Source: Acidobacteriota bacterium
GTDB taxonomy: Bacteria; Acidobacteriota; Vicinamibacteria; Vicinamibacterales; CAVVIG01
Assembly: GCA_003222455.1 (NCBI GenBank)
Contig: QHWF01000683.1
Location: 1 to 11,833 of the forward strand
Length of the DNA stretch: 11,833 nucleotides
Direction of reading: 5' to 3'
Numbering within the stretch: position 1 is the stretch's first letter; every line of letters begins with the position of its first letter. Made by a program: the position numbers and the translations under genes. Below, piece by piece: positions 1-6,724 of this stretch. The notes beneath the pieces were generated by a model. The model saw only the letters and a list, made by a program, of their open reading frames with translations, ran no database searches and was not told the DNA's origin.

Positions 1-191
1 TCCCACCATGCGGGCAACACGTTACAGGATCGGGCGGTCGTGACACGAGCGACGCAACCCGGGATGTGCGCGCCCCGTCCGAGCCACACCACCGCGCACA
101 GTCGGCGCGGTGAGGACGCCGTGGTGCGTCAGCGGTAGCGTAGGATCGGCTGTGTTATTGCATAGAAGCGTGCCGCTCGAGGAGTCGATAG
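1..191. other. Upstream stretch without a recognisable gene
   Basis: I see no convincing coding sequence here. The short reading frames across it are rich in Arg and Pro and run out of phase with each other, as expected for GC-rich non-coding DNA or shadows of the gene at 192. Its only clear signal is the ribosome binding site near its right end. It may hold the promoter of the following gene, but I cannot point to a convincing -35/-10 pair. Confidence 0.4.
179..184 (+). promoter_or_regulatory. Ribosome binding site for the gene at 192
   Basis: GAGGAG lies 7 nt before the ATG at 192. It supports that ATG as the start. Confidence 0.7.
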
Positions 192-746
192 ATGGCCGAG
201 GTGTTCGTTCAATTTGCCACCCTCGTGGCTGCCGGGGACGGAACCGTCTACCGGGCGCAGGCCTGCGGCGCACCAAACGCCGACGGCATGTGGGAAGGCT
301 GGATTGAATTCCTGCCGGTGGGTGGCGGGCCTCCGGTGCGATCGCCGCGTGAAACGACGCAGCCGAATCGATCGGGTGCCGCCTACTGGGCGACTGGCCT
401 GACGCCAGTGTACTTGGAGGGCGCGCTCCATCGCGCCCTGCACCCGTTGGTGGTCAAGAGCGTCGAACCCGCGCAGCCGGTGTTCGATGCGCCCGCACCG
501 CATCGCGTCCACGCCATCCTGGATCCGTTTTCGGTCTACGCCAAGGGCGGCGGAGTCCGCTTGCGGCAGGAACTGGGCGCGTTGTCGCCGTTGCACCTCG
601 TGAACATCATCAATGCCTATCATCTCAGCGACGAGCCGCCGACCACGCTGAACCGGCTGGCCGCCGAGGCGCTGCTCGAGATGATTGTCATCGGGGTACG
701 GGCACGAGAGCACGCCTCGTTACGCTCGGGACATCCGCGTCGTTAG
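192..746 (+). CDS. Conserved hypothetical protein, 184 aa
   Basis: I do not recognise a named family. The product is 184 residues with no signal peptide and no membrane segment, so it is probably cytoplasmic. The first 80 residues look like a compact beta-rich unit: a hydrophobic start (VFVQFATLVAAGDGTVYRA), a WEGWIEFLPVGG stretch at about 34-45, then SPRETTQPNR at 51-60 and YWATGLTPVYLEGAL at 65-79. The second half (about 122-172) is probably helical. The last dozen residues are basic and probably disordered. The ATG has a good GAGGAG site 7 nt upstream. A leader-plus-hairpin repeat begins 4 nt after the TAG stop. I have an impression that similar small proteins occur in other acidobacterial genomes, but nothing in the sequence gives a function. 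Confidence 0.7.
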   Translation: MAEVFVQFATLVAAGDGTVYRAQACGAPNADGMWEGWIEFLPVGGGPPVRSPRETTQPNRSGAAYWATGLTPVYLEGALHRALHPLVVKSVEPAQPVFDAPAPHRVHAILDPFSVYAKGGGVRLRQELGALSPLHLVNIINAYHLSDEPPTTLNRLAAEALLEMIVIGVRAREHASLRSGHPRR

Positions 747-750
747 TTCC

Positions 751-858
751 AGGAGCGTGTCGGAGTAACTGACGTTGCGTGGAACGGAAAGGCCGCGAAG
801 GCCGCTGAGAAATACTTCTTTCCTTTGCGTCCTTTGCGTCCTTTGCGTTCGATCGTGG
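751..858 (+). repeat. Leader-plus-hairpin intergenic repeat, copy A
   Basis: It begins with the leader AGGAGCGTGTCGGAG at 751 and continues to GTGGAACGGAAAGG at about 779. The left arm is built of AAGGCCGC-type units (781-814). The right arm has CCTTTGCGT repeated three times (821-850) and ends in GTTCGATCGTGG. The arms pair imperfectly, with mismatches recurring at each unit boundary. No T-run follows, so it is not a typical terminator. It occupies most of the gap between the genes ending at 746 and 871. Copies B, D and E share its leader. Confidence 0.8.
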
Positions 859-870
859 ACACGGTGATGA

Positions 871-1851
871 TCACGGCTGCGTACTGCCCCGCCGTTCGGC
901 CATCTGCTTCTTGATCTCCGCGACCGTATTGTTGACGCCGATTTCGAACACGGCCTTGCCGATGTCCTTCGTCGCCGGATGCGGATCGCCGTTCAGCCCG
1001 TTGTTCACGCGCGGGGGAGCATTCGGATCCTGCGCCCGGCCACGACCTGCGCCAGCACCCTGGCCCCGCTGCCCGCCGCTTGTGTCGCCCGACGCCTGCC
1101 GTGCCATGCGCGCGTCGCGCGCGGCTTTCCATTGTTCCGGCGTCTGTCCCGTCGGATTGAACGGGACCGTTTTGTAAATCGGACGGATGTACGTGCCCGG
1201 TGCCGGTTCCTCGTACAGCATCTCCGAGGTCTCCATCATCGCGCCATGCCCGGCGATCGGCAGCTTGTGCTCGTACATGTACATGTCCACATCGTCATGC
1301 GTCTTCTGGTAGAAATCGCTGATGTAGTAGACATGGACGCCTGTGGCGGAGAGCTTCCGATCTTCCTCTTCGACCGCTTCCTTGATCTGCTGCTGTCCGC
1401 CTCCGTGATCGCCCATCACGAAGATGTCCTTGAACCCGTTCATGGCCATGCTCTCGATCATGGCGAGCTGCACGTTCTTGAACACGTCCGCGGGCATCTG
1501 GACGCCGCCGGGCTGATCGGTGTTTTCGCGGAGACCGGTCGCCGCAACCGCGATCGGAAGCACGGGCGCGAGCAGGGCGTTCCCGAGCCGTTTCGTGATC
1601 TCGATGCCGCGGTGGCGCGACATGATCGTATGGCCGCCCAGGACCGCATGCGGACCGCGCTCTTCGGTGCCGCCGGTGATGACGAGCACCGACGTTTTCC
1701 CTTCCTTGTGAATCTTGTCCGACACTTCGGTATGCGTCAGCAGCTCGAGCTCGACGACGTCGTTGACGTTGACCGGACCGCGTGCCGTCTGGGCGAACGC
1801 CGGCGCGACGAAAAATGGCACGATGATCGAAGAAAGCAGAATCTGCCTCAT
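871..1851 (-). CDS. Secreted creatininase-family protein
   Basis: The product is 326 aa. It starts with a Sec signal peptide (about 1-21, hydrophobic IVPFFVAPAFA then Q), so it is probably periplasmic. The creatininase/amidohydrolase fold shows in VLVITGGTEERGPH (55-68), GGHTIM (72-77), MGDHGGGQQQ (146-155) and GHGAMMETSEML (201-212). Family enzymes hydrolyse cyclic or linear amides with a two-metal centre. Here the usual E-x-H-G ligand motif reads E-E-R-G, and the usual Asp a few residues on is replaced by His74. This resembles a secreted variant subgroup in which the first metal site is altered, so catalysis is uncertain. A Gly/Arg/Gln-rich low-complexity insert lies at about 250-282. The ATG at 1851 is chosen over a longer frame because it has a GGAGG site and starts the signal peptide. 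Leader-plus-hairpin repeats lie on both sides, so it is probably monocistronic. Confidence 0.85.
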   Translation of the reverse strand: MRQILLSSIIVPFFVAPAFAQTARGPVNVNDVVELELLTHTEVSDKIHKEGKTSVLVITGGTEERGPHAVLGGHTIMSRHRGIEITKRLGNALLAPVLPIAVAATGLRENTDQPGGVQMPADVFKNVQLAMIESMAMNGFKDIFVMGDHGGGQQQIKEAVEEEDRKLSATGVHVYYISDFYQKTHDDVDMYMYEHKLPIAGHGAMMETSEMLYEEPAPGTYIRPIYKTVPFNPTGQTPEQWKAARDARMARQASGDTSGGQRGQGAGAGRGRAQDPNAPPRVNNGLNGDPHPATKDIGKAVFEIGVNNTVAEIKKQMAERRGSTQP

Positions 1852-1855
1852 ACAG

Positions 1856-1860
1856 CCTCC
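1856..1860 (-). promoter_or_regulatory. Ribosome binding site for the creatininase-like gene
   Basis: GGAGG on the minus strand lies 4 nt before the ATG at 1851. It decides against the longer frame that begins at 1935. Confidence 0.7.
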
Positions 1861-1876
1861 AGGCGTGCGCGTCTCA

Positions 1877-1986
1877 AGGAGCGTGTCCGACTGTCCGACG
1901 GCCGCCGTGGAACGCAAAGGCGGCGAAGGCCGCAAAGAAATCCTGTTTTACTTTGCGCCCTTTGCGACCTCTGCGTTCGATCGTGG
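1877..1986 (+). repeat. Leader-plus-hairpin intergenic repeat, copy B
   Basis: The leader AGGAGCGTGTCCGAC starts at 1877. The left arm starts at 1909 with GGAACGCAAAGG followed by GCGAAGGCCGCAAAG. The right arm is CTTTGCGCCCTTTGCG and related units (1951-1978), closed by GTTCGATCGTGG. It is the same element as copy A, in the same orientation, and lies just upstream of the creatininase-like gene, so that gene's promoter must lie inside or across it. Confidence 0.8.
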
Positions 1987-2030
1987 CGTACTCTAACACG
2001 CGGCCGCGTGGTGACACGCGGCACATCGGA

Positions 2031-2058
2031 ATTCAGAATTCAGAATTCAGACTTCGGA
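2031..2058. repeat. Heptamer tandem repeat, four units
   Basis: Three exact ATTCAGA units are followed by CTTCGGA, all in phase at 7 nt. On the minus strand the unit reads TCTGAAT, the same heptamer family (TCTGAAN) as the twelve-unit array at 5001-5084. The left end overlaps the stop codon and last residues (KSEF) of the frameshifted gene to its right, so the repeat has contributed the C-terminal codons of that gene. Confidence 0.75.
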
Positions 2059-3162
2059 ATCAACGCTGTGTCGGTCAGTGCAAGGACGGCATACGCGGTG
2101 GCGGCGTCGCTCATGAATTTCCCGATATCAGATGCGGGGTCGCGCTCCTTGTTCAGCGATGCGGCGCGCCACATGCCCGTTGACGGATCCTGATGGTCCA
2201 CCAGCCACGCGAGGCCGCGCTTTACCGGGGCGCCGGCACGCGGGGAACCGGACTGTCGCAGAACGAGCGCCATCAGGCCGGTCGCGTAGCCGTCGCTCGC
2301 GGCGTCGAGCGCCGTTCCGTCCGTGCGTTTCCACGGCCCAGCCGCCGTCGGCCCGCTGGGCGGCCATGGCCGCATCGACGATCGCGTCGCGCTCGGCGGC
2401 CGTGAGCAGGTCCGGGAGTTTCGTGGACGCCCACAGCGCGGTCACACGGTTGAACAACGTTTCGCCGTCAACACGCCGCTGGATGTACTCGCCGAGCGTC
2501 TTCAACTGGTCCCGAATCTCGGGACTGGACGCGTATCCGCCCGGCGCCGTGCCGGCCGCCAGCGCCGCCAGCGCCGCACCGTAACAGGCGCCGTCGTTCG
2601 ATTCCCACGGCTCGTAATGAAAGTTCAGCCAGGCCCAGGCGCCTTTCAGGTCGCCCGCCTTGAACTGGAGCGCCCACATCCGGGCCAGCGCCTGGCGCCC
2701 CTCGCCCGACAGCGTCCCCGTGCCGGCGTCGCGCGCGGCGAGCACCAGGGCGTTCAGGATCGCTTCGGTGCCTCGCGATTCACTGCTCTTCGGCAAACCG
2801 CGGGTCTGATCGGGATAGAAGGGCTCGACCTCGTTCCACAGCGTCACGCGCTTGACCACGCTGGCGATCATCGCGCGTTCCGGCGCCGCCATGTCGTGCT
2901 CGCCGAGCGCGCGGCGAAGCGCGGGGCGCGCGAGCGCATAGGGCATCGCGGTATGGCACGACACGCACGTTGTCTCGTGATCGCGCGCGGCATTCGGCCA
3001 GTGCAGCCACCACTCGAGCCGGCCATCCAGATACGCAGCCGCCGCGTGCGGGTTCCACGAGGCCGACGCTGCATGCGGCGTCTGTGAATCCGCGACGGCC
3101 ATGGCTGCTAAACCCGCGACGCCGGCCATCGATATGACGAGCCCTGCCAACGACGCCTTCAT
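2040..3162 (-). pseudogene. Exported CXXCH alpha/alpha-toroid protein (squalene-cyclase-like), frameshifted
   Basis: Two frames together encode one protein. The first, from ATG 3162 to about 2340, has a signal peptide (1-24), a CVSCH haem-attachment motif (66-70) and helical repeats with Trp/Gly-rich turns, including NALVLAARD, GAWAWLNFHYEPW and AAQRADGGW. The second, from about 2336 to the TGA at 2040, continues with PWKRTDGTA, LVDHQDPSTGMWRA and GKFMSDAATAYAVLAL. The pattern fits the terpene-cyclase/prenyltransferase toroid fold with a c-type haem site. The frame breaks in the TGGGCC at 2335-2340: either one extra G or two missing ones, since the total length is 3n+1. It could be a real frameshift or a sequencing error in a G-run. 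Without correction the first frame runs on to 2128 with unrelated residues. Its ATG overlaps the stop of the glycosyltransferase gene (ATGA), so translation is probably coupled. The substrate is unknown. Confidence 0.75.
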
Positions 3163-3926
3163 GACGATCCTTCCTTTCGATAGTCTCCGCGGCTGAAATA
3201 TTTTTCCAGCCAGACGTACATCACGATGAACAAATACCGGGCGCCCATTTCCCGGATCTTCAGCTTTGCGACGCCCACGCGACGGTTCCGCCAGGTGATA
3301 GGAATAACGGTCCAAGAATAACCGCGAACGATGGTTTTGAGCGGCAATTCGACGGTCAGGTTGAAGTGAGGCGACAGAAACGGCCTGAGCCCGTCGAGCG
3401 TCGTCCGCCGGTAGGCCTTGAAAGCATTGGTCGTGTCGTTGTAGCTGAAGCCGAACAGGGCCCGCAGGAGCCCATTGAACAGCCGGTTCATTGCGTACTT
3501 CGGCTGCGGATAATCGATGACGCCGCCGCCGGCCATGAATCGGCTGCCGAACACGGCGTCGTATCCTTCCTTCAATTTCTTCCAGTACCGGACGACGTCG
3601 CGGCAGTCGTCCGATTCGTCGGCCATCATGATGACGACGGCGTCGCCGCGGGCCGCGTCGATCCCGCGAACAACGGCTCGTCCGAAGCCGTGACGGCCCT
3701 CGTTCCTGACGGGATGCAGCTCGGGGATGCTCTCTTTGAGGCCGTGCAGCACCTCCCACGTGCCGTCCCGGCTGCCATCGTCGACGACGAGGATCTCGTG
3801 CGGGATGCGGTGGAGCGACAGTTCGAGGTGAAGATGCTCGACGGTGCTCGCGACCGACGACTGTTCGTCACGGGCGGGGATGACCACGCTCAGGCGCTCG
3901 AGTGGTTCACGGGCGAGGTTCGTCAC
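3159..3926 (-). CDS. Family 2 glycosyltransferase (dolichyl-phosphate-mannose-synthase type)
   Basis: With a GTG start at 3926 the product is 255 aa, close to the usual size for a single-domain GT2. GT-A fold motifs are in order: LSVVIPARDEQ (12-22), EILVVDDGSRDGT (44-56), a DXD-like MADESDD (101-107), and FGSRFMAGGG (126-135). The C-terminal region has SPHFNLTVELPLKTI (185-199) and a hydrophobic stretch YLFIVMYVWLEKYF (231-244) that may touch the membrane. Such enzymes move a sugar from a nucleotide donor to a polyprenyl phosphate or similar acceptor. The GTG overlaps the TGA of the upstream epimerase gene (GTGA). A longer ATG form from 3998 would overlap that gene by 76 nt and add a basic, unconserved-looking tail, so I reject it. 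It probably works with the epimerase in making a surface glycan or glycolipid; that is inferred from context. Confidence 0.85.
   Translation of the reverse strand: MTNLAREPLERLSVVIPARDEQSSVASTVEHLHLELSLHRIPHEILVVDDGSRDGTWEVLHGLKESIPELHPVRNEGRHGFGRAVVRGIDAARGDAVVIMMADESDDCRDVVRYWKKLKEGYDAVFGSRFMAGGGVIDYPQPKYAMNRLFNGLLRALFGFSYNDTTNAFKAYRRTTLDGLRPFLSPHFNLTVELPLKTIVRGYSWTVIPITWRNRRVGVAKLKIREMGARYLFIVMYVWLEKYFSRGDYRKEGSS
3169..3176 (-). promoter_or_regulatory. Ribosome binding site for the CXXCH toroid gene
   Basis: AAGGAAGG on the minus strand lies 6 nt before the ATG at 3162. It sits inside the end of the upstream glycosyltransferase gene and fixes the start at the signal peptide. Confidence 0.75.
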
Positions 3927-4978
3927 GTGGAGAGCCGCGCCTGCATCGTGTCGACGATCTCCGCGACGGTTACGGTCAGCGGCCTCGTAATGCTCCATTC
4001 GGGGTAGTGCGCAGTGACTTTTCGCAGGTCGCTGTAGTAGCAGACGTGGTCGCCTCGCCTCGGCTCGTCAACGAAGGTGTGACGCTGCGGGCGGCCGGTG
4101 AGCGAGCCGAGGAGATCGAACGCCTCGAGGATCGAACAGGCGTTCGCCTTTCCGCCGCCGATGTTGTACACCTCGGCAATCCGCGGCTTCGTCCAGAACG
4201 CATGCACGAACGCCGCGACGTCGTATGAATGAATGTTGTCGCGGAGCTGTTTGCCGTTGTACCCGAAGACCACGTACTCACGACCCTCGAGGTGGCATCT
4301 GGTCAGATAGCTGAGGAAGCCATGCAGCTCCACACCGGCATGATACGGACCGGTGATGCAGCCGGCGCGCAGACAGCACGTCGGGATGCCGTAATAGCGG
4401 CCGTACTCCTGGACCAGCACGTCGGCCGCTACTTTGGACGCGCCGAACGGCGAGTGCGTCGATTGGTCGATGGACAACGTTTCCGGAATCCCGTGCTCGA
4501 ACGCCGGGTCGCTGTACTCCCACCGTGTCGCCAGCTCGCGACGCGCAATCGAGTTCGGCAAATCTCCGTACACCTTGTTGGTGGACATGAGCACGAATGG
4601 CGACTCCGGGCACCAGGCGCGGGCCGCCTCGAGCAGGTTCAGGGTTCCGATCGCATTGGTCTCGAAATCGTCGACCGGAATGGCGGCGGATCGATCGTGT
4701 GACGGCTGCGCGGCGGCATGGACGATCAGATCGGGCCGGATCGTCCGGACCGCATTCGTGACCGCTGATCGATCCCGCACGTCGAGGCCATGGTGCCGGA
4801 ATCCCGCGATCGTCTCCTGCAGCCGCTCCTGATTCCACCGGGTGTCGCCGGCTGGTCCCAGGAACACCGCGCGTTGATTGTTGTCGATGCCGTGGACGGC
4901 AACGCCGCGGGCCGCGAGGTACTCGCACAGGGTGGAGCCGACGAGACCCGACGATCCGGTTACGAGCGCGGTGGGCAC
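3923..4978 (-). CDS. NAD-dependent sugar epimerase, CDP-paratose 2-epimerase-like
   Basis: This is an extended short-chain dehydrogenase of 351 aa, starting at a GTG. The Rossmann motif TGSSGLVG is at 7-14, acidic LDVRD at 65-69 and HAAAQPSHD at 87-95. STNKVYGDLPN (132-142) and FGYNGKQLRDNIHSYDV (238-254) match the CDP-tyvelose/paratose 2-epimerase subgroup. That group interconverts C2 epimers of a CDP-dideoxysugar through NAD-dependent oxidation and reduction. The normal YxxxK pair reads F178-x-x-x-K182 (HSPFGASK), so the catalytic Tyr appears to be missing. I believe related subgroup members also carry Phe here, but I cannot check this. No clear Shine-Dalgarno precedes the GTG. It is the first gene of a leftward three-gene set and overlaps the glycosyltransferase by 4 nt. 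Its promoter should lie in or near the heptamer array at 5001-5084. Confidence 0.85.
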   Translation of the reverse strand: MPTALVTGSSGLVGSTLCEYLAARGVAVHGIDNNQRAVFLGPAGDTRWNQERLQETIAGFRHHGLDVRDRSAVTNAVRTIRPDLIVHAAAQPSHDRSAAIPVDDFETNAIGTLNLLEAARAWCPESPFVLMSTNKVYGDLPNSIARRELATRWEYSDPAFEHGIPETLSIDQSTHSPFGASKVAADVLVQEYGRYYGIPTCCLRAGCITGPYHAGVELHGFLSYLTRCHLEGREYVVFGYNGKQLRDNIHSYDVAAFVHAFWTKPRIAEVYNIGGGKANACSILEAFDLLGSLTGRPQRHTFVDEPRRGDHVCYYSDLRKVTAHYPEWSITRPLTVTVAEIVDTMQARLST

Positions 4979-5000
4979 GGGTAAGATTGTAGATGGTCAA

Positions 5001-5084
5001 GTCTGAAGTCTGAAGTCTGAAGTCTGAAGTCGGAAGTCGGACGCCCGAAATCTGAAATCTGAAGTCTGAAATCTGAAATCTGAC
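5001..5084. repeat. Twelve-unit heptamer tandem array in a divergent promoter region
   Basis: Twelve units in strict 7-nt phase: mostly GTCTGAA and ATCTGAA, with variants GTCGGAA, GTCGGAC, GCCCGAA and a last ATCTGAC. There are no spacers and no inverted second arm. It fills 84 of the 118 nt between the divergent epimerase (start 4978) and ppk2 (start 5097). Both promoters must therefore lie in it, overlap it, or be squeezed into the flanks. A smaller array of the same heptamer family is at 2031-2058. Confidence 0.9.
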
Positions 5085-5096
5085 GTTCACATTGAT

Positions 5097-5942
5097 ATGG
5101 ACACGAGTCGCTTTCGCGTGCGGCCGGGCGAGCAGGTCAACCTGCGGCGCTACAGCCCCGTCGACACGTCACCGCTCAAGAACAAGCGCAAGGCGGCCGG
5201 CCGCCTCGATCGCGGGATCGAGCGCCTGGCCGTGCTCCAGGAAAAGCTCTATGCGCAGAATCGGTGGGCGGTGCTCCTCATCTTTCAGGCGATGGACGCG
5301 GCGGGCAAGGACAGCGCCATCAAGCACGTGATGAGCGGCCTGAATCCTCAAGGCACGCAGGTCTATTCGTTCAAGCGGCCGTCGGACGAAGAACTGGACC
5401 ACGACTATCTGTGGCGGACGAACAAGGCATTGCCCGAACGCGGACGCATCGGAATCTTCAACCGATCGTATTATGAGGAAGTCCTCGTGGTTCGCGTCCA
5501 TCCCGACGTCCTCAACCGCCAGAAGCTTCCCGCACCGCTCGTCACCAAGTACCTGTGGCGCGATCGATACGACGACATCACGCGGAACGGCACGCTCGTC
5601 CGCAAGTTCTTCCTCCACGTCTCCAAAGAGGAACAGCGCCGCCGGTTCCTCGAACGGCTGGACGATCCGTCAAAGCACTGGAAGTTCGCGGCGGCGGACC
5701 TCGACGAGCGCGATCGATGGGACGAGTACGGGCGCGCGTACGAACAGGCGCTGACGAGGACGAGCACGCGACATGCGCCCTGGTACATCGTCCCCGCTGA
5801 TCACAAGTGGTTCACGCGTCTCGTCATCGCAGAGCTCGTCATCCAGGCGCTGGAGAGCCTCGACCTCGCGGTTCCGGCCGCCACCAGGCCGCAGCTCGAC
5901 GCCCTGGCCGAAGCGCGCAAACGGCTCGGATCGGAACCTTGA
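5097..5942 (+). CDS. ppk2: Polyphosphate kinase 2 family protein
   Basis: Single-domain PPK2 of 281 aa, the usual size. It is a cytoplasmic P-loop kinase transferring phosphate between polyphosphate and nucleotides. The Walker A region reads FQAMDAAGKDSAIKHVMSGL (63-82), with Lys71. The Walker B region is GRIGIFNRSYYEEVLVVRV (116-134). A basic lid region covers about 150-180 (VTKYLWRDRYDDITRNG, then FFLHVSKEEQRRRFLERL). The C-terminus has YIVPADHKWFTRLV. The PPK2 assignment is strong; whether it prefers AMP, ADP or GDP cannot be read safely, though overall similarity suggests the short class II/III type. No good Shine-Dalgarno precedes the ATG, which follows the heptamer array by 12 nt. The vWA lipoprotein gene starts 16 nt after its stop, so it is probably the first gene of the long rightward operon. 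Confidence 0.9.
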   Translation: MDTSRFRVRPGEQVNLRRYSPVDTSPLKNKRKAAGRLDRGIERLAVLQEKLYAQNRWAVLLIFQAMDAAGKDSAIKHVMSGLNPQGTQVYSFKRPSDEELDHDYLWRTNKALPERGRIGIFNRSYYEEVLVVRVHPDVLNRQKLPAPLVTKYLWRDRYDDITRNGTLVRKFFLHVSKEEQRRRFLERLDDPSKHWKFAAADLDERDRWDEYGRAYEQALTRTSTRHAPWYIVPADHKWFTRLVIAELVIQALESLDLAVPAATRPQLDALAEARKRLGSEP

Positions 5943-5958
5943 TACACTTTCCGTAAAC

Positions 5959-6702
5959 ATGTCGAACTGGACACGGGTGCTGGCCGCTGTTCTCCTTCCA
6001 TGCCTGCTGGCGTGCGAGGCCAATCCCCGCCGCGACCCGCCGGCCACCCGACGCGACCGCGACGAGGACGCGCCGGCGCCGTATCAGGCCGAGGTCGAGG
6101 AAGGGATCGGCGCCGCGGTGGCGATTCTCGTGGACACGTCCGGATCGATGCGCGACGAGGCGCCGGGCGATTCGCGGCCGAAGCACGTCGTCGCCCGTGA
6201 CGCGCTCGCGGCCATGCTGGATGCCACCGACGCGTTCGTCGCCAGGCGTCCGGACTTCCCGATCAAGATCGGCCTCTACAGTTTTTCGAGCAGCGTCCGG
6301 ACGCTGCATCCGATCCAGCCGTACAATCGCGAGGCGATCCACCGGGCGCTGGCGTCGTTGCCGCGGCCCGGCGGTGGCACCGCTATCGGGGAGGCGATGC
6401 GTGAAGCCCGGCCCGATTTGTATCGCGCCGGCATGTTCCGCAAGTACATCCTGGTGGTGACGGATGGCGACAACACGAGCGGCCGCAGCCCCGACCAGGT
6501 CGCCCGCGACATCTGGCGCAGAAGCGACGGATCGGTGCAGGTCTATTTCGTCGCGTTCGACACCAGTCCGGAGAAGTTCGCGTTTCTCAAGAGTGCCGGC
6601 GGCGACGTCATCGCCGCCGGCACCGGTGGCGAGCTGCGGCAGGCACTCGACGGCATCTATCAGGGACACATCCTTGCCGAGCGGGAACCGGTCAGGAAGT
6701 AA
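5959..6702 (+). CDS. Lipoprotein with von Willebrand factor A domain
   Basis: The product is 247 aa from the ATG at 5959. A lipoprotein signal (WTRVLAAVLLPCLLAC) ends at Cys19, so it is probably anchored to a membrane facing the periplasm. A charged, Pro-rich linker (about 22-45) leads to a vWA domain with a complete metal-ion site: AILVDTSGSM (55-64), Thr141 in PGGGTAIGEA, and VVTDGDN (166-172). Intact sites of this type usually bind Mg2+ and a protein partner. No chelatase or other catalytic domain is attached. An in-frame extension upstream to 5773 lies inside ppk2 and looks like a shadow, so the lipoprotein signal decides the start. It is 16 nt after ppk2 and 22 nt before the PspA-like gene, so co-transcription is likely. 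The partner is unknown; PspA or the SBP-OmpA protein are the obvious candidates. Confidence 0.88.
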   Translation: MSNWTRVLAAVLLPCLLACEANPRRDPPATRRDRDEDAPAPYQAEVEEGIGAAVAILVDTSGSMRDEAPGDSRPKHVVARDALAAMLDATDAFVARRPDFPIKIGLYSFSSSVRTLHPIQPYNREAIHRALASLPRPGGGTAIGEAMREARPDLYRAGMFRKYILVVTDGDNTSGRSPDQVARDIWRRSDGSVQVYFVAFDTSPEKFAFLKSAGGDVIAAGTGGELRQALDGIYQGHILAEREPVRK

Positions 6703-6713
6703 CACTGGCTGCT

Positions 6714-6719
6714 AAGGAG
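6714..6719 (+). promoter_or_regulatory. Ribosome binding site for the PspA-like gene
   Basis: AAGGAG lies 5 nt before the GTG at 6725. It supports that non-ATG start. Confidence 0.75.
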
Positions 6720-6724
6720 CTACC

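Noticed and set aside
781..858. Rho-independent terminator
   Set aside because: The stem is long and regularly mismatched and no T-run follows; copies B and E also lack one. Only the element at 9561-9642 has flanking T-runs.
751..1986. Composite transposon or insertion sequence
   Set aside because: The bracketing copies are about 110 bp and non-coding, and the gene between them is not a transposase; I could not identify target-site duplications.
979..2193. 404-codon plus-strand frame
   Set aside because: Antisense to the creatininase-like gene and running through the repeat B and heptamer sequences; no domain signal.
3163..3759. N-terminal extension of the CXXCH toroid gene
   Set aside because: The extension overlaps the GT2 gene in another frame and is Arg-rich; the AAGGAAGG site and signal peptide place the start at 3162.
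3927..3998. Longer GT2 start at ATG 3998
   Set aside because: It would overlap the epimerase by 76 nt and add a basic tail with no motif; the GTG overlapping the epimerase stop fits better, though I cannot exclude the ATG.
5001..5084. CRISPR array
   Set aside because: Units are 7 nt, contiguous and without spacers; no cas gene is seen.
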